Positions 36,084-44,639 of a DNA stretch of 64,000 bases are shown here, in pieces. The position numbers and the translations under genes were made by a program. Numbering within the stretch: position 1 is the stretch's first letter; each line of letters begins with the position of its first letter. The notes under the pieces are model-generated. The model saw only the letters and a list, made by a program, of their open reading frames with translations, was not told where the DNA came from and made no database searches. Location: positions 186,001 through 250,000 of the forward strand of contig JACKIN010000003.1 of the NCBI GenBank assembly GCA_020638495.1, in the 5' to 3' direction. This stretch comes from Geminicoccaceae bacterium (GTDB taxonomy: Bacteria > Pseudomonadota > Alphaproteobacteria > Geminicoccales > Geminicoccaceae).

Positions 36084-36950
36084 CTACGACGTCAGCGCCC
36101 CGGCCGTCATGCCCTGCACCATGAACTTCTGCAGGAGGATGAAGGCCACCACCAAGGGCAGGCTGGCCAGCATCGAGAAGGCCATCATGCCGCTCCAGTC
36201 CGTGACGAACTCGGCCATGAGGCTGTAGATCGCCATGGTCAGCACCCGGTTCTCCCAGGCCTCGACCAGCACCATGGCGAAGAGGAACTCGTTCCAGGCG
36301 AGCAGGAAGGCATAAAGGCCGGCACCGATGAAGGCGGGATAGGAGACCGGCACCAGGATCCTGAAGATCGCACCCATGCGCGTGCAGCCGTCGACCATCG
36401 CCGCCTCCTCCATGGCCGGCGAGATGTTCATGAAATAGCTGCGCAGCATGAGGATGCAGAACGGCAGGGTGAAGGTCAGGTAGACGATGATCAGCGAGGT
36501 CCGCGTGTCGTAGAGGCCGAGCATGACGAAGACGCGGAAATAGGGGATGCAGAGCAGGATCAGCGGGAACATCTGCGTGATGATGAGGAACATCAGGACG
36601 ACCCGCTGGCCCATGAAGTTGAACCGGGCGAGCGCGTAGGCGGCGAGGGCACCGAGGAACAGCGACAGGAACGTCACGAAGAGCGAGATGAAGATCGTGT
36701 TGAGGAAGACGACGATATAGCGCGGGTTGGTCAGGATCTTGCCGTAGCTGGCGAGCGTGAAGTGCGCCGGGATCCAGGAGGGCGGGATCCTCATCACCTC
36801 GAGATTGGGGCGCACCGAGACCGTCAGCATCCACAGGATCGGCAGCGAGACGATGACGATGGCGAGGATCAGAAGGCCATAGGACATGGCGTTCAGCAGC
36901 ATCCGCCGCTGGTCCGTGCCGAGGCCGCTCGCCAGGCTGTGCCGTCGCAT
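36084..36950 (-). CDS. Carbohydrate ABC transporter permease (MalG-like)
   Basis: This 288-residue membrane subunit has about six hydrophobic helices and the EAA loop MEEAAMVDGCTRMGAIFRIL near residue 195. A GGGGGAG ribosome site lies 6 bases before ATG 36950; ATG 36956 directly abuts that site and is less likely. It is the last gene of the minus-strand operon aldolase - binding protein - MalF-like - MalG-like. No ATPase gene follows, so a shared or distant ATPase must serve this importer. Its 3' part is duplicated at 35193-35500. Confidence 0.93.
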   Translation of the reverse strand: MRRHSLASGLGTDQRRMLLNAMSYGLLILAIVIVSLPILWMLTVSVRPNLEVMRIPPSWIPAHFTLASYGKILTNPRYIVVFLNTIFISLFVTFLSLFLGALAAYALARFNFMGQRVVLMFLIITQMFPLILLCIPYFRVFVMLGLYDTRTSLIIVYLTFTLPFCILMLRSYFMNISPAMEEAAMVDGCTRMGAIFRILVPVSYPAFIGAGLYAFLLAWNEFLFAMVLVEAWENRVLTMAIYSLMAEFVTDWSGMMAFSMLASLPLVVAFILLQKFMVQGMTAGALTS

Positions 36951-36964
36951 GGCCATCTCCCCCG

Positions 36965-37855
36965 TCAGCCCGCGGTGCTCATGGATCGTCGCATGTAGAA
37001 GGCGCTGACGACGAAGAGGACGACGAACATGACGACCGCCTGGGCCGAGGCGTAGCCGAAGTCGAGCTTCTGGAAGCCGTCGAAGTAGATGACGGTCGGC
37101 AGCACCTCCGAGGCGTGCGCCGGGCCGCCGCCGGTCATGACGAAGACCGGGTCGAAGGCGCGGAAGGTCCAGATCGAATCGAGCAGGACGATCGTCGTGA
37201 TGACGCCGCGGAGCTGCGGCAGGGTGATGTGCCAGAACTGGCGGGCGAGGCTGGCGCCGTCGATCTCGGCCGCCTCGTAGAGCTCCCGGGGCACCGCCTG
37301 GAGGCCGGCCAAGAGCATCACCATGAAGAACGGAAAGGCACGCCAGACGTTCATGGCGGTGACCGAGCCCAGCGCCGTCGAGGGGTCGCCGAGCCAGGAG
37401 ATGGTGGTGCCCGCGTCGATCAGCCCGAGCCCGTTCAGCATGCCGTTGATGACGCCGAAGGGGGCGAGCATCAAGACCCAGATCATGCCGGCGACGGTCG
37501 GCGCCAGGAGCCAGGGCACGATGAGCATGCCGCGCGCCAGCGACTGGAAGAGGCTGTTGATGCGCATGTTCAAGAGCAGCGCCAGGGCCAGGCCGATGAC
37601 CAGGTGGAAGGCGACGCTGAAGAACGTGAAGAGCACGGTCTGCCAGAAGGCCTGCCAGAAGAGCGGGTCGCCGGAAAGCCGGCGATAGTTGGCGAGGCCG
37701 GCCCAGGTCTCGGTCATCAGGTTGCTGTCGTAGAAGCTGAGGCGAATGACCTCGGCCAGCGGATAGACCAGCAAGGCCACCAGGATCACCAGCGATGGCC
37801 AGAGGAAGGACAGGGCCAGGAGCTCCTGGCGGTATCTTTGCCTGAACGAGATCAT
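36965..37855 (-). CDS. Sugar ABC transporter permease (MalF-like)
   Basis: This 296-residue inner-membrane protein has helices starting at residue 13 (LALSFLWPSLVILVALLVYP) and the EAA loop RELYEAAEIDGASLARQFWH near residue 195. It pairs with the MalG-like subunit 15 bases downstream. Upstream lies the binding-protein gene, separated by 87 bases that contain two overlapping hairpins. The start is ATG 37855. Confidence 0.93.
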   Translation of the reverse strand: MISFRQRYRQELLALSFLWPSLVILVALLVYPLAEVIRLSFYDSNLMTETWAGLANYRRLSGDPLFWQAFWQTVLFTFFSVAFHLVIGLALALLLNMRINSLFQSLARGMLIVPWLLAPTVAGMIWVLMLAPFGVINGMLNGLGLIDAGTTISWLGDPSTALGSVTAMNVWRAFPFFMVMLLAGLQAVPRELYEAAEIDGASLARQFWHITLPQLRGVITTIVLLDSIWTFRAFDPVFVMTGGGPAHASEVLPTVIYFDGFQKLDFGYASAQAVVMFVVLFVVSAFYMRRSMSTAG

Positions 37856-37908
37856 GGCCCCGCAATCGATGCGGGGCCAGCCGGGCCCATCGCTGGACCC
37901 GGCTGGCC
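37856..37908 (-). terminator. Two mutually exclusive hairpins between binding-protein and permease genes
   Basis: Hairpin 1 pairs GGCCCCGCA (37856-37864) with TGCGGGGCC (37870-37878). Hairpin 2 pairs GGCCAGCCGGG (37875-37885) with CCCGGCTGGCC (37898-37908). They share bases 37875-37878, so both cannot be complete at once. Hairpin 1 abuts the permease start codon (37855) and could hide its ribosome site. The element may reduce permease translation relative to the binding protein, or act as an attenuator. Confidence 0.65.
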
Positions 37909-37942
37909 CCCCCCTTTCAGCGACGAGAAGCTTGCCGCCCGG

Positions 37943-39220
37943 TCAGTTGGCGGCGGCGAAGATCTCGTTCCACTGTGCTGCAGCGTCGTCGAGGCCCTGC
38001 TGCGCGGTCTTCGTGCCCTGCACGATGTTCTGGATCTCCGTCGTCATGATCTTGTTCATCTGCACCGCGTTGGGCATGACGAGGAAGGGCGACTGGGCGT
38101 TGGGCCTGGCCATCTGGGTCACGAAAGCCTGGAACAGCTCCTGCTCCTTGAACCAGTCCTGGCTCGAGACGTCGGTCCGCGCCGGGAACCCACCGGTGCC
38201 CTTGGACCACATCTCGATGCCCTCGGGGCCGGAGATCCAGTTCAGGAAGGTCCAGGCGGCGTCCTTGTTCTCGGACTGCGAGGTGATCGTGTTCAGCGAG
38301 CCCCGGACCATCGTGCCATCGGTGACCCCGGTCGGCAAAGGCGCGATCTTGTAGTTCAGCTCGGGATTGAGCTGCTTCTGGATGGCGATGCCCCAGGGGC
38401 CCTCGAACATCATCCCGATATTGCCGGAGGCGAAGTTCGCCCGCTTCTCGCGCTCGCCATTGCTGAGCACGCCCGGGACCGAGATGTTGTCCTTGTTGAT
38501 GCGCTCGACATACCACTCGATGGCGGCGACACCCTCCGGGCTGTTGAACGCGGCCCGGTTGGTCTCGGGGTCGATGATCGTCGCCCCCGCCTGCAGCAGG
38601 AGCGGGTAGATCTCGTAGGTCATGTTGGTCGGCGGCTCGGTCGCCAGCGTGCCGGTCACCGCGAACTGCATCTCCTCCGGCTTGGTCAGCTGGCGCGCCG
38701 TCTCGGCGAACTCGTCCCAGGTGGCCGGCGGGCCGTCGATGCCGGCGGCCTCGAAGAGGTCCGTGTTGTAGTAGAGGGCCACCGCACCGCTCTCGAGCGG
38801 CAAATAGTACTGCTTGCCGCGCCAGGTGGTGTGGAAGGTCTCCGGGATGTTGGCGAAGAACTCGGGCGGCTCTGCCGCGATCCGCTCGTCGAGCGGCTCG
38901 ATCATGCCGAGATCGGCGAACTCCGCCACCCAGTCGACCTGGATCATCAGCACGTCCGGCAGCTGCCCGGCCTGATGCAGGACCAGGGCGCGGTCATGGA
39001 AGCCGGTGAAGGGCGAATCGACGGCGACGAGATCGATGTCAGGATGCGCCGCCTCGAAGGCCGCCTCGAGCTCGGCCATGAACTCCTGGCCGACCTCGGT
39101 GCCCTTCCACTGCGCCCAGCGCACCTCGGTCTGCGCCTGGGCCAGCGCCGGCAGCACGAAGGCCGTGGCGACCGTCAGCGCGAGGAGCCTCGCGGACGGG
39201 GATTTGAGATAGGATTTCAT
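37943..39220 (-). CDS. Extracellular sugar-binding protein (CUT1)
   Basis: This 425-residue periplasmic protein has a signal peptide (MKSYLKSPSARLLALTVATA, cleavage after AQAQ) and the type II binding-protein fold: VRWAQWKGTEVGQEFMAELE, LPDVLMIQVDWVAEFADLG and GKQYYLPLESGAVALYYNTD. Later landmarks are NIGMMFEGPWGIAIQKQL and WTFLNWISGPEGIEMW. It feeds the two permeases downstream. It lies 83 bases after the class II aldolase gene on the same strand, so the imported carbohydrate is probably the precursor of the aldolase substrate. Confidence 0.92.
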   Translation of the reverse strand: MKSYLKSPSARLLALTVATAFVLPALAQAQTEVRWAQWKGTEVGQEFMAELEAAFEAAHPDIDLVAVDSPFTGFHDRALVLHQAGQLPDVLMIQVDWVAEFADLGMIEPLDERIAAEPPEFFANIPETFHTTWRGKQYYLPLESGAVALYYNTDLFEAAGIDGPPATWDEFAETARQLTKPEEMQFAVTGTLATEPPTNMTYEIYPLLLQAGATIIDPETNRAAFNSPEGVAAIEWYVERINKDNISVPGVLSNGEREKRANFASGNIGMMFEGPWGIAIQKQLNPELNYKIAPLPTGVTDGTMVRGSLNTITSQSENKDAAWTFLNWISGPEGIEMWSKGTGGFPARTDVSSQDWFKEQELFQAFVTQMARPNAQSPFLVMPNAVQMNKIMTTEIQNIVQGTKTAQQGLDDAAAQWNEIFAAAN

Positions 39221-39303
39221 CGTTGCCTCCCTGGTTTGCTCGTTGCGAATCTGCCTGCCACTCGTCTGCCCCGGACGGCGCCGCCCGGGGCAGCGCTCCC
39301 GAC

Positions 39304-40716
39304 TCAGCCGGCGCGTTCCTGCTGCCGCAAGGCCGCCGCCGGCACGGGCGAATGGATCTTGGTCGCCGTCGTGAGCTCGCGCACGAGCCCGCTCGTCCCT
39401 CCCACGTTCATCCAGGTGAACATGTCGCGAAATCGTTCCTGCAGCGATTTCATGATAGCGGCCTCGGCCTCGGCCGGCATGTCGTAGAAACGCCGCTTCA
39501 TCACCTTCCACGACTTCTTGCGCGTGTTGTAGAGGAACTGCGCGTCCGTCTCGCCCGGCCCGCGCTCGGCGGCATGGTGGGTGAAGGTGTAGTCGTTGAT
39601 CTCGTCCTTGATCGCCTGGGGCAGGCTCGGGTGATCGAAGATGAGGTTGTTGAAGCCGAGCGCCAGATGCACCTCCACGGCCCCGTTCGGCGGCAGCTTC
39701 GCCAGCTGCTCGCCCGGCAGGGTGGAGGCGCCATGCTGCACGGCACCGCCCATGCCGTAATGCTCGCGGGAGAGATCGGAGATCGTCCTCAAGAGGTCGT
39801 AGTCGAGATCGACCGCGGCGAGCGTGCCGTCCGGCAGCACCTTGCCGCCATGATGGGTCCCGGTGTTGATGCTGATCTTGCTGATGGGTGCCAGATCCCC
39901 GCCCTTCGCGCGCAGCAGCTCGCCATAGACCGACATGAAGGCGTGCAGCTCCTCGGGCGTCGTGTTCTCGTGCCCGACCTCGCCGATTTCGCCGCCGAGC
40001 GAGATGGTCACACCCTCGGGCTCGAGCCCGCGCACGAACGCGGTGAAATGCGCGGTCAGCTCGGCATTGGCGCGCTGCTGGTCCAGGACGCTGGCGAGCG
40101 ACAGGTCGACGACCGTCGAGGCGTCGAGGTCGATATTGTAGAAGCCGGCGGCGATCTGCTGCTCGATGATCCGCTCGAGCCTCTGGATTTCGGCGGCCTT
40201 GTCCTTGGCCCAGGCGGCGGCATTGACCTGGTCGTGATCCGCCTGCAGGAAGACCGGCCCCTCGTGCCCCTCGCGGAGCGCTGCGGCCAGCACGCCGGCG
40301 GTGTACTCGGCCGGCGACTGGGCCGCGAAGACCTGCTCGGAGACGGCCTGCTCGAAGATGAAGAGCTGTGCGTCCAGCTCGCGGGCGGCCTGGAACACCG
40401 CCCGGCAGGTCTGGTAGGTCCAGCCGCGCAGGTTCATGGCCGGCACGGTCCGGCCGGTCCACTTGCCGGCGGCGCGCGCCACATAGAGCTCCTGGACGGA
40501 GGCCGGCACGATGTCGGCCCGAAGAGCCGCCTCGCCGATCGCCCAGATGGCCATCGCCCGGACCTCGGGCTCGGCCAGGAGCGCCGCCTTCGCCCAGCGG
40601 TCGATCATCTCGTCCGACGGGCGTGTGCTCTGCGAGAAGTCGGGCGGCTCACGGCCGAGATCGACACCGACGGACCTCAGATCGTCCTCGAGCTCGGCGA
40701 GCGAGCAGGTTTCCAT
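39304..40716 (-). CDS. Class II (metal-dependent) aldolase, fructose/tagatose-bisphosphate type
   Basis: This 470-residue enzyme has the class II aldolase residues: FLQADHDQVN (Asp160, catalytic; His161, zinc), SLGGEIGEVG (Glu243/Glu246), INTGTHHGGKVLPDG (His288/His289) and VQHGAST (His328). It cleaves a ketose phosphate into two three-carbon units. It is longer than the usual 280-350 residues, with an N-terminal extension of about 85 residues and a C-terminal part of about 100 residues (RKKSWKVMKRRFYDMPAEAE). The neighbouring DeoR regulator and YihV-like kinase suggest a dedicated kinase/aldolase route for an unusual hexose, possibly a sulfosugar (inference). Confidence 0.85.
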   Translation of the reverse strand: METCSLAELEDDLRSVGVDLGREPPDFSQSTRPSDEMIDRWAKAALLAEPEVRAMAIWAIGEAALRADIVPASVQELYVARAAGKWTGRTVPAMNLRGWTYQTCRAVFQAARELDAQLFIFEQAVSEQVFAAQSPAEYTAGVLAAALREGHEGPVFLQADHDQVNAAAWAKDKAAEIQRLERIIEQQIAAGFYNIDLDASTVVDLSLASVLDQQRANAELTAHFTAFVRGLEPEGVTISLGGEIGEVGHENTTPEELHAFMSVYGELLRAKGGDLAPISKISINTGTHHGGKVLPDGTLAAVDLDYDLLRTISDLSREHYGMGGAVQHGASTLPGEQLAKLPPNGAVEVHLALGFNNLIFDHPSLPQAIKDEINDYTFTHHAAERGPGETDAQFLYNTRKKSWKVMKRRFYDMPAEAEAAIMKSLQERFRDMFTWMNVGGTSGLVRELTTATKIHSPVPAAALRQQERAG

Positions 40717-40904
40717 GCGATCACACCTCTACGAAACGGATTGACGCGGAGCGAAACCTTGCAGGCGACGATGATCGCGACCCGATCGGAACTCCACCAT
40801 CCTGGTCGGCGACGCGCAGGGGTGTCGATCTTGTCATCTTCGTCCCGCCCCATCGCCCGACTGGCGACGCAGAGCCTCCCCCGTGCGCCTCGACGCACGG
40901 CGCG

Positions 40905-40950
40905 ACGATACAATTTCCCGATGCGAGCACAAGCAGCATTTTCGCTTTCC
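40905..40950 (-). promoter_or_regulatory. Possible promoter and DeoR-type operator of the aldolase operon
   Basis: Reading on the minus strand, TTGTGC (40932-40927) and TATCGT (40910-40905) are spaced by 16 bases and could be -35 and -10 boxes for the aldolase gene. Directly upstream, at about 40938-40950, the plus strand reads ATTTTCGCTTTCC; TTTCGNTTT-like motifs are common in DeoR-family operators, and the DeoR gene ends at 40990. The whole 273-base gap between the two genes is A/T-richer than its surroundings and has no coding frame. Confidence 0.35.
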
Positions 40951-40989
40951 GCGCATTCCTGAGCAAAAACGCAAGCCGAGGCGGGGACG

Positions 40990-41772
40990 CTAGCCGGCGA
41001 TCAGCAGCCGGCAGCCGGCGGCCTCGATCAGCCGGGCCCTCTCGGGCGGCGGCCGGCGATCGGTGACGAGCACGTCCACCTCGCGCAGATGGGCGAGACG
41101 CGAGGTCGCGACGCGCAGGAACTTGGTGTGGTCGGCGAGCAGCACCCGGCGGCGCGCGTTGCGAAACATGGCGCGGCCGACGATGGCCACCGGCTCGCGG
41201 TACTCGAGCAGGTTGCCCTCGGGGTCGATGCCGCCGACGCCCGTCATGTGCAGGTCGCAGCGGTAGCCCTCGACCATGGCGACCGCCGCCGGGCCGCCGA
41301 AGGACCGGTCGTGGCGCATCCAGCTCCCGCCCGTGACCTCGATCGCGATGTCGGGGCACTGGTCGAGGATCGAGGCGACGACCGTGCTGTTGGTGACGAC
41401 CCGCAGGCCCCCCGGCCGCCGCTCGGCGATCGCCCGGGCGAGCGCGTCGACGGTCGTGCCGGTGGTGAGGAAGAGCGAGCTGCCGGGTGTGACCAGCTCC
41501 GCCGCCACCCGGCCGATCGCCGCCTTCTCCGCCTCCATCTCGACATGGCGCTTGCCGTAGTCGACATTGGCCGTGCTGATATTGGCGCTGGCCCCGCCGT
41601 GATGGCGACGCAAGAGCCCGTGCTCGGCCAGCATCTGCAGGTCGCGGCGCAGGGTCTGCGGCGTCACCTCGAAGGCGGCGACCATCTCCTCCATGGCGAC
41701 ATAGCCGCGCTGGGCGAGGAAATTGAGGATCTGGTCGTGCCGTCTGCTCAACTGGACCATGGCGGCGGCCAT
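40990..41772 (-). CDS. DeoR family transcriptional regulator
   Basis: This 260-residue sugar-responsive repressor has an N-terminal winged helix-turn-helix (SRRHDQILNFLAQRGYVAME, then VTPQTLRRDLQMLAEHGLL and RRHHGGA) and a C-terminal DeoR sensor domain with GTTVDALARAIAE and LLADHTKFLR. DeoR regulators usually bind a sugar phosphate. It is divergent from the PfkB kinase gene over 121 bases and precedes the aldolase-transporter operon, so it probably controls both. Start ATG 41772 is kept; ATG 41760 is an alternative. Neither has a clear ribosome site. Confidence 0.92.
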   Translation of the reverse strand: MAAAMVQLSRRHDQILNFLAQRGYVAMEEMVAAFEVTPQTLRRDLQMLAEHGLLRRHHGGASANISTANVDYGKRHVEMEAEKAAIGRVAAELVTPGSSLFLTTGTTVDALARAIAERRPGGLRVVTNSTVVASILDQCPDIAIEVTGGSWMRHDRSFGGPAAVAMVEGYRCDLHMTGVGGIDPEGNLLEYREPVAIVGRAMFRNARRRVLLADHTKFLRVATSRLAHLREVDVLVTDRRPPPERARLIEAAGCRLLIAG

Positions 41773-41893
41773 CGCTACATGTGCCGATCCCTGAAATCAA
41801 CCGGAACCGGCTGACCGGCCGGTGCCAGCCGTTCCTGGGACCCCGGTCCTTTCTTGCCCTGTCCTTCCCCCTATCCTGGGATGCGCCCTCATC

Positions 41894-42814
41894 GTGAAAA
41901 GCAGAGTCGTTTGCGTCGGCAACCTCGTCCACGACGAGGTCTTCCAGGTCGACCAGATTCCCGGCGTCGGCATCAAGGTCGAGGTCCGGGGCTACGAGTC
42001 CCGGTTCGGCGGCCCGGCGGCGACGGCAGCGGTGGCGATCAGCCATCTCGGCGGCATCGCGTCCTACTGGGGTCGGGTCGGCAGCGATGCGGCCGGCGAG
42101 ACGGCGATCCGCATCATGCGCGAGGCCGGCGTCGACTGCGACGGCGTCGTCGTCATTCCCGACGGCCGCACGCTCCGCGCCATCGTGCTGGTCGACCGGA
42201 TGGGCGAGCGCTGCATCGTCACCGACCGGCTGTCGCTGCCGCCCGAGCGCGGCAACCTGCCCGACGCGGGCCTCGCCGACGCGGCCGTCGTGCTCGCCGA
42301 CACGCGCTGGCCCAGGGGTGCGCTACTGGCGCTGCAGCGCGCCCGCGAGGCCGGCATCCCCACCGTCCTCGACGTCGACGGCGGCCTGCCTTCGGTCAAC
42401 ACCGAGCTGGTGACCCTCGCCGACCATGTGGTCTTCTCCAGCCAGGGCCTCTTCGAGTTCGCCGGCGAGGGCGACCTCGCCACCCTGCTGCGAAGCTGCG
42501 TCACCCGGCCCGGCCAGGTGATCGCCGCCACGCGCGGCCCCGCCGGCAGCCTCTGGCTGGTCGACGGCGCCATCGTGCCCGTCCCCGCCTTCAGTGTGGC
42601 GGCCGTCGACACGACCGGCTGCGGCGACGTCTTCCACGGCGCCTACGCGCTCGGCCTCGCCGAGGGTCAGGCGCCGCTCGAAGCCGCCCGCTTCGCCGCC
42701 GCCGTCGCCGCCATCAAGGCCGCCCGCGGCCAGGGCTGGCACGGCATGGGCGACCGCGCCGCCGTCCAGGCCCTCATGGCCGGGCAGCCGGCCGCGCCCG
42801 CCGATCCGTCCTGA
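41894..42814 (+). CDS. PfkB family carbohydrate kinase, YihV-like
   Basis: This 306-residue ribokinase-fold enzyme phosphorylates a sugar with ATP. PfkB signatures are GGPAATAAVAISHLGG and DTTGCGDVFHGAYAL, with the catalytic base Asp245; the usual GAGD is GCGD here. Several stretches recall the E. coli sulfofructose kinase YihV: the GGPAATAAVA box, VVLADTRWPRGALLALQRAR and ADHVVFSSQGL. The comparison is from memory and needs an alignment. Start GTG 41894 matches the family N-terminus (KSRVVCVGNLVHDE). It is divergent from the DeoR regulator, and its 3' end overlaps the antiporter gene by 41 bases. Confidence 0.85.
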   Translation: MKSRVVCVGNLVHDEVFQVDQIPGVGIKVEVRGYESRFGGPAATAAVAISHLGGIASYWGRVGSDAAGETAIRIMREAGVDCDGVVVIPDGRTLRAIVLVDRMGERCIVTDRLSLPPERGNLPDAGLADAAVVLADTRWPRGALLALQRAREAGIPTVLDVDGGLPSVNTELVTLADHVVFSSQGLFEFAGEGDLATLLRSCVTRPGQVIAATRGPAGSLWLVDGAIVPVPAFSVAAVDTTGCGDVFHGAYALGLAEGQAPLEAARFAAAVAAIKAARGQGWHGMGDRAAVQALMAGQPAAPADPS

Positions 42815-44237
42815 GCATGCGGATGCCGGCCCAGGCGAAGAGCATGGTGACGAGGGGGCTGGCGAGATTGAAGAGGGCGTAGGGGGCGTAGGCGAAGGTG
42901 GCGATGCCGAGCGCAGCCGCCAGATAGGCGCCGCAACTGCTCCAGGGGATCAGCGCCGAGGTGACGGTCGCGGAATCGGCGGTGGCGCGCGAGAGCACGA
43001 CGGGTGCGATACCCCGGGCGGCGAAGCTCGGCTTCAGCATGCGCTCGGTGAGGCCGATGCCGGTCGACTGGTCGGCGGTCAGCGCATTGGTGGCGATGCC
43101 CGCCCCCACCACGGTGGTGACCAGCGCACCGGGCGAGCGGGCGGCGGCGGCGATCGGCTGAACCAGCCGGTGCAGCAGGCCGATGCGCTCGACCACGCCG
43201 CCGAAGGCGAGCGCCGCGGCGATCAGCCAGATGGTCTCCAGCGTGTAGGCCATGCCGCCCCGGGTCAAGAAGTCGTCGATGCCGGGAGCACCGGTGGTCG
43301 AGACGAAGCCCGTGGCCATCGCCCGCCAGACCCCCTTGAGCAGCGCCAGCGAGGGCCCGAGCCCCTCGCCGCCGGCGAAGGCGATCACCCGCTCCGGCTC
43401 GAGCACCACGGCGACCAGCCCGCCGGCGAGCGCACCGGCGAGCATGTTGGCGAAGGGTGGCAGGCCGATCACCGCCAGCAGCAGCACGAGCGCCAGGGGC
43501 AGCAGCAGCAGCGGGCGGATGTGCAGCTCGACATCGATCACGGCGACGATCTGCATGGGCTCGCGCAGGCCGGCGTCGCCGAGCCACCAGAAGCCGGCGA
43601 GCGCCAAGAGAAAGGCCGGCAGCGAGGTCCAGAGCGCCTCCCTCGCATGCTCCATCCGGTCGACCCCGACCGCGCGGATTGCGAGCTCGGTCTTCGACGA
43701 GCGGGGCGACGCCTTGTCGCCGAAATAGGCGCCGGACACCACGGCACCGGCGGTGATCGCGGGATCGAGCCCGATCTGCTGGGCGATGCCGACGAGGCAG
43801 ATGCCGATCGTCGAGGCGGCCGTCCAGGCGCTGGTGATGGTGAAGCCGACGACCGCCGTGATCAGTGCGGCCTTGACGTAGAAATACTCGGCGCTGACCA
43901 CCTGCAGGAGATAGTAGCCGAAGGCCAGGAGCGTGCCGCTCATCGCCCAGGTGCCGAGCAGCGCACCGACGGCGAAGAGCACGGCAATCGTGCCGAAGCC
44001 GCCGGTCACGCCGCCCAGCGCCGCGTCGCGCAGGGCGGCGAGGTCATGGCCGGCGCGCCGACCGATCAGCATGGCCCCGGCGGCGGCGCCGATGATCGCC
44101 GTCTGCAGGGGGCCGTCCGTCGCCGCGTTGCCGAAGAGCACGAAGGAGAGGCCGAGCACGAGCGTGCCCGCGAGAATCGGCAGGAGCGCCTCGCTGAAGG
44201 TCAGATCGCGCGGTGCGCAGGGCGCGCTTGCGGCCAC
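42774..44237 (-). CDS. NhaC family Na+/H+ antiporter
   Basis: This 487-residue membrane protein has about 11-12 hydrophobic segments and NhaC landmarks: TSAWTAASTIGICLVGIAQQ, VVSGAYFGDKASPRSSKTEL, GLPPFANMLAGALAGG and NALTADQSTGIGLTERML. It exchanges cytoplasmic sodium for protons or carries dicarboxylates in some relatives. GTG 44237 has a GGGGAGA ribosome site 9 bases upstream; longer starts at 44333 or 44309 would add a non-hydrophobic arginine-rich leader. The 3' end overlaps the convergent kinase gene. Confidence 0.9.
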   Translation of the reverse strand: MAASAPCAPRDLTFSEALLPILAGTLVLGLSFVLFGNAATDGPLQTAIIGAAAGAMLIGRRAGHDLAALRDAALGGVTGGFGTIAVLFAVGALLGTWAMSGTLLAFGYYLLQVVSAEYFYVKAALITAVVGFTITSAWTAASTIGICLVGIAQQIGLDPAITAGAVVSGAYFGDKASPRSSKTELAIRAVGVDRMEHAREALWTSLPAFLLALAGFWWLGDAGLREPMQIVAVIDVELHIRPLLLLPLALVLLLAVIGLPPFANMLAGALAGGLVAVVLEPERVIAFAGGEGLGPSLALLKGVWRAMATGFVSTTGAPGIDDFLTRGGMAYTLETIWLIAAALAFGGVVERIGLLHRLVQPIAAAARSPGALVTTVVGAGIATNALTADQSTGIGLTERMLKPSFAARGIAPVVLSRATADSATVTSALIPWSSCGAYLAAALGIATFAYAPYALFNLASPLVTMLFAWAGIRMLRTDRRARPAARP

Positions 44238-44393
44238 GAGCCAGTGTCTCCCCGGCGGAGATCGGCCCGGCGCAACTGCCGAGGCACGACATTTGCCGCG
44301 GCGCAACATGGGCGGTGTCGGCGGCCATGGCAAGCCGGCGAGGCGCCCGAGGCGGCCACGGCAGGACCGCCGGGCGCCCCGCGTCGAAGCGGC

Positions 44394-44600
44394 CTACTTG
44401 CGCTCGAGCTTGGTGATCTTCTGGCCCTCGACCTGGACGCCGGCCATGAGGCCCGACTGGCCGTAGACGAAGACGACCACCGGCTTCTGCAGGGTCGAGG
44501 TGTTGATCTGCCCGGACGCGGCGGTGGAGGCGACCGCCACGCTCAGCCCGGCGCCGACCTCCCAGCCGGAGGTCTGCTCGAAGGTCGCGAGCGCCTCGGG
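44394..44600 (-). pseudogene. Remnant of a SYLF-domain (Ysc84-like) lipid-binding protein
   Basis: The minus strand encodes 68 codons that match the C-terminal end of SYLF/Ysc84 proteins: FEQTSGWEVGAGLSVAVAST, then KPVVVFVYGQSGLMAGVQVE, ending KITKLERK and TAG at 44394. Third positions are nearly all G or C. The N-terminal two thirds of the domain and any start codon are missing; the frame runs into the 40 bases before the ABC permease stop at 44640. It is a 3' gene fragment, probably left by a deletion that joined the antiporter and transporter loci. Confidence 0.7.
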
Positions 44601-44639
44601 CCCCCTTCCGGCAAGGGTTCCCCGTCGCCGGCGGCAGCC

